A stretch of DNA of 64,000 nucleotides from CAXXOK01 sp963664595 (GTDB lineage: Bacteria; Bacillota; Clostridia; Christensenellales; Aristaeellaceae): NCBI GenBank assembly GCA_963664595.2, contig CAXXOK010000010.1, positions 868,001 through 932,000 of the forward strand. The letters are read 5' to 3'. The position numbers were made by a program, and so were the translations under genes. Shown in pieces: positions 43,846 to 52,158 of the stretch. The notes beneath the pieces were generated by a model. The model had not been told where the DNA came from. It made no database searches and worked only from the letters and a program-made list of their open reading frames with translations. Position 1 is the stretch's first letter. Each line of letters begins with the position of its first letter.

Positions 43846-45264
43846 TTAAATCTTGCGGATCAGCCGCAGGTAGAATGCGACAATTTCCAAGAGGGATTCA
43901 ACCGGAATCCGTTCGTTATGCCCATGAATTGTTTTTCTGAGCTCCGAGGGCATGCGCATCGGCGAAAACCGGTAAACTCTGTCCGATATTCCCGCGTAAT
44001 GGCGCGAATCGGATGCCGCCATCATGAGATACGGAGAAACGATCACACCGGGCCAGGTTTGCTGAATGGTTTCCTTAACGGTATCCCAGGCTTCTCCCTC
44101 ACAGCGTGAAAAGCGGGAAGGAGACGTGCCAAGAACGACATCCACCTGTACCTGATCGTTGTTTATTTTTTGTTTCAGCTCCGCAACCGCCTGCTCCGGC
44201 GTATGGTTCAACAACCGCAGGTTAGCCCCGGCGGTTACTTTGGGCGGGATAACATTCCACGCTTTGCCGCCTTCCATCTTGGTAAAGGCGCAGGTGGAGC
44301 GCATCATGGCGTTTAATTCTCCGCCCTTCTTTTTTCCCAGTGCAAATAAGAGCGGCTTGAAACACCAAAGGTTGGCAAATACCAATCGCATGCCAAATCC
44401 CGCGTGGCGGCCCAGCGTGTTAAACAGATCGGCCACCGGCGGCACCAGCGTCGCTTTGAACGGATGGTTTTCAACAGCCGCAATCGCCTGCGCCATCACA
44501 CCTACCGGCGTATGCGGCGCCGGGGATGAGGCATGGCCGCCCTTGCCGTTCAGCGTAAAGGCGATATTCGTAATGCCCTTTTCCCCTGTGCCGATCACAG
44601 CGGCGGGCTTGCTTACGCCGGGAAATACATTATCAACAATCGCGCCACCCTCGTCCAGCACATTGGGACTGATTCCCTGTTCCTGGAACCATTTCACCAT
44701 TGCCTGCGCGGATGCTCCGTCTGTTTCCTCATCCCCGCCAAAGGCGAGGTATAGATCGTTGTGCGGGGTGAAGCCCTCTTCAGCCAGCGTCTCCGCCGCT
44801 TCCATCACGCCCAGCAGCGTGGATTTGGTATCAATCGTGCCGCGGCCCCAAATGTCGCCGTCTTTGAGCACCGCATCAAAAGGCTTTTCCGACCACATGG
44901 ATTCTTCCACGGGTACGACGTCGTAATGCGACATAAGAACCCACGGATGATCGGCGTTCTTCCCCTTCCAGTGATAGATCACTCCGGCCGGGCCGATGAG
45001 ATGCTTCTCACAGGCTGACGCAACATGGGGATACCGTTCGTCCAGCAGGGCGCGGAATTTTTCAAACTCGGGCTTGTCCAGTTGGGATACATCGTCGTAG
45101 GAGATCGTACGGCACCTGATCATCCGCCGAAAGGTTTCCACGGCGCGGTCTTCGTTAACGGTCACTTCCATTCCGGGCGACATCTGCTTCTCTTTGGGGA
45201 CAAAAAGCAGCGTACGGATAATGAGAACCAGTAAAAACGCAACGGGGAGAATCAGCCAAAGCAT
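43846..45264 (-). CDS. M20-family metallopeptidase, CPS1/PM20D1-like
   Basis: 472 residues. An N-terminal membrane anchor (LWLILPVAFLLVLIIRTLLFV) is followed by a zinc-dependent M20 catalytic domain with WVLMSHYDVVPV (His ligand and Asp), WGRGTIDTKSTLLG (bridging Asp), AFGGDEETDG (catalytic Glu-Glu) and a dimerisation insert. The anchored form resembles carboxypeptidase S/PM20D1, which acts on dipeptides or N-acyl amino acids. It lies 12 bases after a membrane-protein gene pair and is probably co-transcribed with it, suggesting uptake plus hydrolysis of a peptide-like compound. The substrate is inferred only loosely. Confidence 0.9.
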   Translation of the reverse strand: MLWLILPVAFLLVLIIRTLLFVPKEKQMSPGMEVTVNEDRAVETFRRMIRCRTISYDDVSQLDKPEFEKFRALLDERYPHVASACEKHLIGPAGVIYHWKGKNADHPWVLMSHYDVVPVEESMWSEKPFDAVLKDGDIWGRGTIDTKSTLLGVMEAAETLAEEGFTPHNDLYLAFGGDEETDGASAQAMVKWFQEQGISPNVLDEGGAIVDNVFPGVSKPAAVIGTGEKGITNIAFTLNGKGGHASSPAPHTPVGVMAQAIAAVENHPFKATLVPPVADLFNTLGRHAGFGMRLVFANLWCFKPLLFALGKKKGGELNAMMRSTCAFTKMEGGKAWNVIPPKVTAGANLRLLNHTPEQAVAELKQKINNDQVQVDVVLGTSPSRFSRCEGEAWDTVKETIQQTWPGVIVSPYLMMAASDSRHYAGISDRVYRFSPMRMPSELRKTIHGHNERIPVESLLEIVAFYLRLIRKI

Positions 45265-45276
45265 GTTCAGGACTCC

Positions 45277-45930
45277 TTACAGTAAATTCTTCCGATAGAG
45301 AATGCGCGATGTGCCGATAGCAATCAGGGCGCCGACCGGCACCAGAATACCCACGGATCCGGCCAGTGAAGGCACCAGCACAAACAGCCCGATCATAAAT
45401 ACCAGCGGCGCAACGGCTATCTTCCATTCCTTGGAGATAAACACCACGGCCAGCCCGCCGAACAGCGCAGGCAGGATGTTATTAAACGCGGGCTGGAGGG
45501 TTTCGGATTCAATCAGCGGCTGGATTTGCGCGATCAGCAAAACGCCCAATGCAATAATACCCATCGTTACAAAGGAGGATACGGCTATGGCTATGGTGGA
45601 AAGGAGTTCCGCTTCCTCCGTGCCCTGCTCCACATCGGCTGCCTGCAGCGCGTTCAGCACGCACGGCACCTTCAGGTTTGTCAGGTTCCCTGTGATGAAA
45701 GCCAGATAGGTGCCACCCGCACCGAGCATCGGCGTATAGGTGAACACTTCAATGGCCCCGACCGTCCAGAAGATCGGTACCACGCCCAGCAGTCCGCGCC
45801 ACAGGCCGCCAAAGTCCGGCAGAACCTGATAATGCAGGCCAATGGAGATTGGAACCAACAACAACAGCACGATCACCGTCATCACCCAAAAGCGGCCGAG
45901 GCGGTGTGTATTCTGATCAAAATGACTCAT
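45277..45930 (-). CDS. Multi-pass membrane protein, partner of the DUF5058 protein
   Basis: 217 residues with about six membrane helices (VMTVIVLLLLVPISIGLHY, VVPIFWTVGAIEVFTYTPMLG, STIAIAVSSFVTMGIIALGVLLI, IAVAPLVFMIGLFVLVPSLAGSVGILVPVGALIAIG). It contains GAGGTYLAFITGNLTNLKVPC, which looks like a re-entrant or substrate-facing loop. It lies 15 bases after the DUF5058 gene. The two small membrane proteins probably form one transporter; no named family is recalled for this one. Confidence 0.7.
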   Translation of the reverse strand: MSHFDQNTHRLGRFWVMTVIVLLLLVPISIGLHYQVLPDFGGLWRGLLGVVPIFWTVGAIEVFTYTPMLGAGGTYLAFITGNLTNLKVPCVLNALQAADVEQGTEEAELLSTIAIAVSSFVTMGIIALGVLLIAQIQPLIESETLQPAFNNILPALFGGLAVVFISKEWKIAVAPLVFMIGLFVLVPSLAGSVGILVPVGALIAIGTSRILYRKNLL

Positions 45931-45945
45931 GTTCCCTTCTCCTTC

Positions 45946-46674
45946 CTATACCAGCGTATTCACAAGATTGGTAATCGGGATGGCCAGCGCCATACCCCCC
46001 AGCATGGAAATCGGCAGCGCGTAATCGGAAAGCCATTTCCATTTCAACGCCTTCATCAGCGCCCCGCACACCCCCATCAGAATCATGGCCGCAAGCATCA
46101 CAAACACGGGAATCCATCCCGTCAGCCCCTGGCCTACTCCGGCGAAGATCATGCCCAAAAATGCCGATATCATACCTAAAAACAGGCTGCTCGTCAGGAT
46201 ATTGCTCCATTTTTCATCCTTGGTACGGATTTTGGTGATGCCCGTTTCAATCCGTCTGGTCAGCAGCACCACCAGAATCAGGCTCATCATGATCCCGATG
46301 GTCATCACCCATACGATGGTCAGGAATGACCCGGCATCGGTAACCAGGCTGCCCAGTGTCAAGCCCAGCGCACTTGTGGCGGAGGCGGCGGCGGCCGTTT
46401 CGTAGGTAATGGCCCCGATCACCGAAAGCCTGAGCCATGGCAGCGGGAGTCCAAGCGATTTGGAAAGTGCGATTACACCCAGCAATATGGATACCGCAGG
46501 CGCTATCGTATAGATAGCGCTGGAAATTACTGTTTTCCGCAGGGTTGCCGCGGGAATGCCGATCACCTTGGCCCGTTTCCAGGCGCGTACGAGAAAGAAT
46601 ATTGCCTGCCCGGCAATAACCAGGATCACAAACGCCGTTACCGCATATAAGAAGGAACTGTTGGGGTTGAACAT
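45946..46674 (-). CDS. DUF5058-family membrane protein
   Basis: 242 residues, about six helices. The N-terminal portion FNPNSSFLYAVTAFVILVIAGQAIFFLVRAWKRAK and the ISSAIYTIAPAVSILLGVIALSKSLGLPLPWLRLSVIGA segment match my memory of DUF5058. A good AAAGGAGG site precedes the ATG. First gene of the operon with the second membrane protein and the M20 peptidase, which suggests import of a substrate cleaved by that enzyme. Two repeat elements lie directly upstream, so its promoter is within or between them. Confidence 0.72.
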   Translation of the reverse strand: MFNPNSSFLYAVTAFVILVIAGQAIFFLVRAWKRAKVIGIPAATLRKTVISSAIYTIAPAVSILLGVIALSKSLGLPLPWLRLSVIGAITYETAAAASATSALGLTLGSLVTDAGSFLTIVWVMTIGIMMSLILVVLLTRRIETGITKIRTKDEKWSNILTSSLFLGMISAFLGMIFAGVGQGLTGWIPVFVMLAAMILMGVCGALMKALKWKWLSDYALPISMLGGMALAIPITNLVNTLV

Positions 46675-46701
46675 GAGCGCCCTCCTTTAATTCCATTTTT
46701 C

Positions 46702-46866
46702 CTGAGTAAACGACGAAGTAAGCACTTGTGTGATCGTGTGTTAGCTATTCGTCAGGTTGGGACTGCGGAACCTGAAGCACTAGCAGTGATGCGTCGAAGG
46801 GTTCACCGTTCCAAACTGGCGGAAAGCTAACGCGGCAGCGTGCAGGGAATTTCTGCGTTTACTCAG
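46702..46866 (+). repeat. Palindromic repeat element, copy C (tandem with D)
   Basis: 165 bp with termini CTGAGTAAACG and CGTTTACTCAG. The internal TCAGGTTGGGACTGCGGAAC and the GAAGCACTAGCAGTGATGCG centre match the family. It is more diverged than A and B. It ends where copy D begins, sharing TCAG. Confidence 0.82.
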
Positions 46867-47029
46867 GTAAGCCATGAACAAAGCACTTGTGCGAGGCTGA
46901 GCTAGATTTATGTCAGGTTGGTTTTCTGAACCCGAAGCACTAGCAGTGCTACGTTGAAGGTTCTGCAAACCCAAGCCGATAGAAATACAGTGCGGCAGCG
47001 TACAAAGGATTTATTCATCGCATACCTAG
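46863..47029 (+). repeat. Palindromic repeat element, copy D (tandem with C)
   Basis: 167 bp from TCAGGTAAGCCATGAACAAA to TTATTCATCGCATACCTAG, same orientation as C and starting on its last four bases. It contains GAACCCGAAGCACTAGCAGTGCTACG, the family centre. It is followed by TATA, as copy B is. Confidence 0.84.
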
Positions 47030-47121
47030 TATATGGTATATCACATTTTGCTAAATATGGAAAGATATAGAATTGTCTGCCCGATTGCGGATCGGATTGT
47101 CTTCATGTGTTTTATCATGCA

Positions 47122-47148
47122 AAAGCGATTGCCGGATGCAATCGCTTT
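47122..47148 (-). terminator. Terminator of the alpha-glucoside operon
   Basis: AAAGCGATTGC (47122-47132), loop CGGAT, GCAATCGCTTT (47138-47148). A perfect 11-bp stem; on the minus strand TTTT follows. Confidence 0.8.
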
Positions 47149-47188
47149 ACTTGTTTTACCTTCTGTTTTCAGAAAGGGATCATTGCTA

Positions 47189-48853
47189 TCAGGCTTCAAT
47201 CAAGTATACTCTTGCCTCATAGGCGCGCAGCGGATCCGCCGGTTTTTCCTCCGGCTCATAGTTGCCGATCAGGCACTTGCTGTGCGTACCCTGAAAATAC
47301 GCACTGGCAAAGCTGGCCGCTTGCTCCTGTGCGGTAAAGTTGCACATCACCAGCAGCGTTGCACCCTTGTCCGTTCGGATATACGCATATACATTCGGGT
47401 TATCCGCATCCAGCAGAGCGTATTTTCCATCGGTAATGATCTCGTATTCCCTGCGTAACCGGATCACCTGTTTGTAATAGCTGAAAATGGAGTTCGGATC
47501 GTTCACCTGCCGCTGCGCGTTAATCCGGGTATAATTCTCGTTGATCTTGATCCAAGGCTCCCCTTGTGTGAAGCCCGCGCCCTTTCCCCCGCTCCACTGC
47601 ATGGGTGTGCGGGCGTTGTCGCGGCCGCGGGCGTTGATCGCCGCCATCATTTCGTCGTGGGTGAGCGCCTTGCGCTGCTCCACATACATGCGGTATGCAT
47701 TGAAAATCTCAACATCGCGCGCCTCGGAGAGATCGTTCAGCCGTACGTTGGTCATTCCCAGCTCGTCACCCTGGTACACATAGGGCGTGCCTTGCAGCAT
47801 ATGCAGGAACGTGCAGAGCATTTTCGCGCTCTTCTCCCAATACAGCGGAGTGGTATCATCGCCCCAGCGGCTTACGCAGCGCGGCTGATCATGATTGCCC
47901 AGGTACTGGCTGTTCCATGCCCTGCCGTACAGCCCCTCCTGCCATCGCGTTACCACCCGCTTCATATCCAAAAGGCTGTACCGCCGGTCGGTCCATTTGC
48001 CGTTTTGGCCGTTGCCGACATCCATCATTTCAAATTGAAACACCATGTTCAGCTCGCCGGAATCAAAGCCCGCATACTGCGCGGCATCCTCCGGCGTAAC
48101 GCCAGGGGTTTCCCCAACGGTGATGCAATCGTAGCGGGAGAACGTCTTCTCGCGCATCTCCCGGATATAGGCATGCACCTTCGGGCCGTTTTCACAGGGC
48201 ATGCCGGCTCCGCCGTCGCTTGCCACGGCTTGCTGCGGCTTGGAAATCAGGTTGATCACATCCATGCGGAAGCCATCAATGCCCTTATCCAACCACCAGT
48301 TCATCATGGCGTAGACGTTTTCACGTACCTCCGGGTTATCCCAGTTGAGGTCCGGCTGCCCGATGGTGAAAAGGTGCATGTAATACTGATCCGTCTGCGG
48401 ATCCTTCTGCCAGGCCGATTCGCTGAAATAGCCCATCAGCCGGTTGGGCTCCCTATCACCATGCCCATCCCGCCAGATGTAGTAATCCCGTTTGGGATTT
48501 TGCCTGCTGCTCCGGGATTCCCGAAACCAGGCATGCTGATCCGAGGTGTGGTTAACGACCAAATCCATTACGATTTTAAGTCCCCGGCTGTGGGCCTGTT
48601 TCAACAGTTCGTCAAAATCATCCATTGTGCCGAACGCCGGTTCTATGGCGCGGTAATCGCTGATATCGTACCCGGCATCCGTACCGCCCGACTGATAGAT
48701 GGGGCTGAGCCAGATCACATCAACACCCAGATCACGCAGGTAATCCAGTTTCTGGGTAATGCCCTGCAGGTCGCCGATTCCATCGCCGTTCGCATCCATA
48801 AAGCTGCGCGGATACACCTGATATACGACCGATTTTTTCCACCACTCCGCCAT
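47189..48853 (-). CDS. GH13 alpha-glucosidase, oligo-1,6-glucosidase type
   Basis: 554 residues, full length for cytosolic GH13 alpha-glucosidases. Barrel regions in order: VVYQVYPRSFMDANGDGIGDLQGI, DVIWLSPIYQSG, MDLVVNHTSDQH (region I), GFRMDVINLI with nucleophile Asp198, TVGETPG with acid/base Glu248 and GNHDQPR with Asp322. The residue after the nucleophile is Val199, which in studied relatives favours alpha-1,6 over alpha-1,4 bonds. No signal peptide. Last gene of the operon with the sugar ABC importer, so it should cleave imported alpha-glucosides (isomaltose-like or trehalose-like). Confidence 0.93.
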   Translation of the reverse strand: MAEWWKKSVVYQVYPRSFMDANGDGIGDLQGITQKLDYLRDLGVDVIWLSPIYQSGGTDAGYDISDYRAIEPAFGTMDDFDELLKQAHSRGLKIVMDLVVNHTSDQHAWFRESRSSRQNPKRDYYIWRDGHGDREPNRLMGYFSESAWQKDPQTDQYYMHLFTIGQPDLNWDNPEVRENVYAMMNWWLDKGIDGFRMDVINLISKPQQAVASDGGAGMPCENGPKVHAYIREMREKTFSRYDCITVGETPGVTPEDAAQYAGFDSGELNMVFQFEMMDVGNGQNGKWTDRRYSLLDMKRVVTRWQEGLYGRAWNSQYLGNHDQPRCVSRWGDDTTPLYWEKSAKMLCTFLHMLQGTPYVYQGDELGMTNVRLNDLSEARDVEIFNAYRMYVEQRKALTHDEMMAAINARGRDNARTPMQWSGGKGAGFTQGEPWIKINENYTRINAQRQVNDPNSIFSYYKQVIRLRREYEIITDGKYALLDADNPNVYAYIRTDKGATLLVMCNFTAQEQAASFASAYFQGTHSKCLIGNYEPEEKPADPLRAYEARVYLIEA

Positions 48854-48880
48854 AGGATTGCCTCCCGTTATATGATCCGT

Positions 48881-49786
48881 TTATTTGATGGACCCTTCCA
48901 CCATGCCTTTGATAATGTAGCGTTGCGCGAAAATAAACAGCACGATGATCGGCAGCATGGCCAGCAGCGCAGAGGTCAGGATCAGGTCCCATTGCTTCAG
49001 ATAAGAACCCGCGAAGGAGGTAACCGCAAGCGGGATGGTTTGCACTTTTCCGCTGGAGCCCAATATCAGCAGCGGAAGCAGGAAGTCGTTCCAGATCCAG
49101 ATGCCGTTTAAGATCAGCACTGTGATAAACGAGGGCTGTAAAAGCGGAAGCACTACGTTGAAAAACGTTCTGGTCTGGCTGCAGCCATCGATGGTTGCGG
49201 CTTCTTCCAGCTCCAACGGGATGTTTTTGATAAATCCATGCAGGATGAAAATAGACATTGAGCAGCCAAAGCCCAGATAGGCGAACACAATGCCGTGATA
49301 GGTGCCCAGCAGCTGAATGTGGAAGGTATTCCCGACGATCTTAAACCATCTGACCAACGGAAACATAACCACCTGGAATGGGATGACCATAGCCGCCACA
49401 AAGCACATAAAGATTACGGTTGACCACTTTTTCTTGTTGCGCACAAGCGCCCAGGCGCACATGGCAGAGAAAATGGATATAACCGCAAGGGACAGTACCG
49501 TGATGATGACCGAATCGAAAAACGCTCCGATATAATCGGTTGTAGGGTTTTGGAATATCATTTTGATATTGGTAAACAGCTGCGTCCAGTTCCCCGGCCA
49601 CGCAATCGGATTGTAGATGATTTCCTTTGCGGTCTTCGCGGAGTTGACCAGCACGATCACAAACGGAGTCATAAACAGGAGGAACAGCAGAATACCGAAG
49701 GTTTCCAGAAGAACCGGCCCTGATTTGCTCTGGCGTTTTCCAGTTACGCCCGCATCGCTGAGGTTCTTGCTCTGTTGTATATTCAT
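48881..49786 (-). CDS. Carbohydrate ABC permease, MalG type
   Basis: 301 residues with six membrane helices. The cytoplasmic coupling loop carries the EAA motif (LELEEAATIDGCSQTRTFFNVVLPLLQP), and NGIWIWNDFLLPLL and the C-terminal FIFAQRYIIKGMVEGSIK are typical of MalG/LacG-like CUT1 permeases. It overlaps the partner permease by four bases. It works with the MalF-like permease and the binding protein 50747-52000. No ATPase gene lies in this locus, so a shared MsmK-type ATPase encoded elsewhere is expected. Confidence 0.93.
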   Translation of the reverse strand: MNIQQSKNLSDAGVTGKRQSKSGPVLLETFGILLFLLFMTPFVIVLVNSAKTAKEIIYNPIAWPGNWTQLFTNIKMIFQNPTTDYIGAFFDSVIITVLSLAVISIFSAMCAWALVRNKKKWSTVIFMCFVAAMVIPFQVVMFPLVRWFKIVGNTFHIQLLGTYHGIVFAYLGFGCSMSIFILHGFIKNIPLELEEAATIDGCSQTRTFFNVVLPLLQPSFITVLILNGIWIWNDFLLPLLILGSSGKVQTIPLAVTSFAGSYLKQWDLILTSALLAMLPIIVLFIFAQRYIIKGMVEGSIK

Positions 49787-50673
49787 GCTTCCACCTCCCT
49801 GCGTTTATTGATGTAAACCTGCACCAATGAGAATACGACCAGCACGATAAAGAACACAACGGCTTTTGCCTGTGCTTCCGCCATTTTGTTCAGTCCGTTG
49901 GCGGTAGAATAAATATCCATCGCCAGCAGCTGGCTGGACCGGATCGCTTTGCCCATAAACCGCAAGGCCGGGCCTCCGTTGGTCAGGGAGAAATTCAGAT
50001 CGAATTGCTTGAAGGATGTTGTCAGCGTAAGGAAAATGGTGATCGTAAAAGCGTTTGCCATCATCGGCATCAAAATACTGCGGATACGTTTGGAATAGCT
50101 TGCACCGTCCACACTTGCCGCTTCCAGAATACTCTGCGAAATGGACTGGATGGAGGCCACATAAATCATCATGATATAGCCGGCATACTGCCATGTATTC
50201 ACAAACGACATCGCCCAGATCACGGTGCCCGGTTTGGATATCAGCGAGCTTGACAGAAATCCGATGCCCATTGTCTGTCCAATATTGATAAAAACATTGT
50301 TGAAAAGGAATTGCCAGATATAGCCCAGCACGATGCCGCCAATCAGGTTGGGCACGAAAAAACCGGCGCGATACAGGTTGCGCAGCCGCGCTTTGCTGGT
50401 TGCCAGCAGCGACAGCAAAAAACCGACCACGTTAACCAGCACAATGTTAATCCCCGTATACATCAGCGTAATCATAAACGAATACAGGAATTGCGGCTGG
50501 CTGAACATCCCTGCGAAATTGGAAAATCCAATCCAGGTAATTATCGGGTTTACACCGTTCCAGTCCGTCATGGAGTAATAAATACCGATAATGAACGGGA
50601 TAATGATAACCATGACAAACGCCAGCGCGCATGGAAGGATAAACAGTGCGTCAATCCAGCCTCGTCTTTTCAA
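49783..50673 (-). CDS. Carbohydrate ABC permease, MalF/UgpA type
   Basis: 296 residues with six membrane helices. The EAA loop is ILEAASVDGASYSKRIRSILMPMM; the LYRAGFFVPNLIGGIVLGYIWQFLFN block and FSLVQVYINKRREVEA C-terminus are standard for CUT1 permeases. Translation probably starts at a TTG (50673), with GGAGG about ten bases upstream; no ATG is well placed. It is the first permease after the binding-protein gene and is separated from it by the palindrome at 50708-50731. Confidence 0.92.
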   Translation of the reverse strand: MKRRGWIDALFILPCALAFVMVIIIPFIIGIYYSMTDWNGVNPIITWIGFSNFAGMFSQPQFLYSFMITLMYTGINIVLVNVVGFLLSLLATSKARLRNLYRAGFFVPNLIGGIVLGYIWQFLFNNVFINIGQTMGIGFLSSSLISKPGTVIWAMSFVNTWQYAGYIMMIYVASIQSISQSILEAASVDGASYSKRIRSILMPMMANAFTITIFLTLTTSFKQFDLNFSLTNGGPALRFMGKAIRSSQLLAMDIYSTANGLNKMAEAQAKAVVFFIVLVVFSLVQVYINKRREVEA

Positions 50674-50707
50674 GATGAATCAGCCTCCGTCTTCTAAACT
50701 TGAAACA

Positions 50708-50731
50708 GGGGAGAACCGTACGGTTCTCCCC
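50708..50731 (-). terminator. Intercistronic perfect palindrome after the sugar-binding-protein gene
   Basis: GGGGAGAACCGT joined directly to ACGGTTCTCCCC (24 bases, no mismatch). Strong hairpin without U-run between binding-protein and permease genes. Confidence 0.7.
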
Positions 50732-50746
50732 TTCTCACCAAATGTC

Positions 50747-52000
50747 TTATTGTGCGATCGATGCAAAGGCTGCGGTTACATCAGCGACGAACGCGTCAAC
50801 ATCATTGTCCACAGCGAGGAGTTCAAAGATCGGGCCCAGCGTATACTGGTTGAAGCCATCCGGGTTCATACCGAAGTACCAGTTGTAGTTACCACCACGG
50901 GCGCTGGCTTCCACCAATGCCTTGGAGAACTGGCCGGACGGCAGCAGGGAGACGGACTTGAAGGCAGGCACCATGCCGGCTTCTTTTACCATGTAGTTAG
51001 CACCCGCTTCAGACATCGCCATATAATCGAGGAACGCAAAGGCGGCTGCTTTCTGCTCGTCGGTTGCCTTGTTGTTCACCACAAACCAGGACGGAGCGGC
51101 CATAAACAGGCCCTGCGTGGGCTCCTCGAGGAAGCAGTGGGAGATATAGCCCATCGGGAAGGTAGCGCCGAGCTGAGCCATGTTGGGGTCAATCCAGTTG
51201 CCCTGCGTGATAAACGCAGCCTTGCCGGAACCAAAGGCGGCAACCTGTGCATCATAGTTTCCGTTTACCAGGATTTCCTGATCGGAGTACTGATAGAGGA
51301 GCTTCAGATAGTTGGCGAATGCCGTCAGGCGCTCGGTATCCACCTGGCCTGCCAGACACATATCATGGATGGACGAGTCGTTGTAATCCAGATATCCGGC
51401 ATAGTAGGCGTTGAATACGTGCTGCGAGGTAACCCACCACAGGCCGCCAGAGGTGGACGTGCCGCAGGATACCACAGAATCAAGGCCGAGCTCGGCTTTC
51501 ATTCCGTCCAGCTTTTCAAAGGCTGCTTTCACGGCCGAGAAGGTGGTCAGCGTTGCGGGATCAATTTCCGCCGCGGCCAGAATGTCGGCATTGTAGCCCA
51601 GGCCGAAGCCTTCCATGGCGATCGGGAAGCCTACCGGCACGCCTTCGGGAGAATAGTACGCCAGATCGGTGTCCGCAACCCATGCGCAGCTGCTCATATC
51701 GGCAATATAATCTTTCCACAGGTCATATCCGCCGGAGCCTTCGATCATAAAGATCACGGGCATCTGGTCCGCAGCCAGCTTGGCCTTGATGGCCCCGCCG
51801 TAGTCCGCGCCTCCGCCCAGCGTTTCGGCGGTAACCGTTACGCCTGCAGTTTCATCGGAATAAAGTTTGACAAACTCCTGGAGCATGGGATCAATTTCGA
51901 CTTTCAGTTGGAATACATCAATGGTTACATCGGCGGAAGCCACGCTTATCATGCCGATTGTCATCAGCACTGCAAGCAAAATCGACAGCATCTTTTTCAT
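50747..52000 (-). CDS. Extracellular sugar-binding protein (CUT1)
   Basis: 417 residues. A signal peptide (MKKMLSILLAVLMTIGMISVASA) lacks a lipobox cysteine, which is unusual for a Gram-positive-type binding protein. The mature part is SBP_bac_1/8-like: VKLYSDETAGVTVTAETLGGGADY, AADQMPVIFMIEGSGGYDLWKDYIADMS, GKAAFITQGNWIDPNMAQLG, FVVNNKATDEQKAAAFAFLDYM. I start at 52000 (AAGGAGGA, seven bases); an ATG six codons earlier overlaps that site. It binds the imported sugar, probably an alpha-linked glucose oligosaccharide judging from the neighbouring GH13 and GH65 enzymes. Confidence 0.9.
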   Translation of the reverse strand: MKKMLSILLAVLMTIGMISVASADVTIDVFQLKVEIDPMLQEFVKLYSDETAGVTVTAETLGGGADYGGAIKAKLAADQMPVIFMIEGSGGYDLWKDYIADMSSCAWVADTDLAYYSPEGVPVGFPIAMEGFGLGYNADILAAAEIDPATLTTFSAVKAAFEKLDGMKAELGLDSVVSCGTSTSGGLWWVTSQHVFNAYYAGYLDYNDSSIHDMCLAGQVDTERLTAFANYLKLLYQYSDQEILVNGNYDAQVAAFGSGKAAFITQGNWIDPNMAQLGATFPMGYISHCFLEEPTQGLFMAAPSWFVVNNKATDEQKAAAFAFLDYMAMSEAGANYMVKEAGMVPAFKSVSLLPSGQFSKALVEASARGGNYNWYFGMNPDGFNQYTLGPIFELLAVDNDVDAFVADVTAAFASIAQ

Positions 52001-52018
52001 GAATAGATCCTCCTTCAA

Positions 52019-52158
52019 ATTGATTCATTTTGTTACCCGACTGGTATTTTTATTATATGCAAACCAAAAATTATAATATGTCACTATTCTTTGATTTATG
52101 TTATAATTCTAATATATTGTGAAATTTGCAATAGAATTATACGGTAGAGGTGTGTAAA
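52019..52158. promoter_or_regulatory. Divergent A/T-rich promoter region of the alpha-glucoside locus
   Basis: Very A/T-rich. AATTATAA (52069-52076) and TTATAATT (52101-52108) form an inverted pair centred between the divergent binding-protein and AraC genes. TATAAT boxes occur on both strands (52102-52107 plus; 52070-52075 minus), without good -35 boxes, as expected for activator-dependent promoters. Confidence 0.4.

Noticed and set aside
47564..49111. 515-codon plus-strand open frame over the GH13 and permease genes
   Set aside because: Complement of two well-recognised genes; no start context and biased composition.
50591..52006. 471-codon plus-strand open frame antisense to the sugar-binding protein
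   Set aside because: The minus strand encodes a signal peptide and SBP domain; the plus frame is a shadow.
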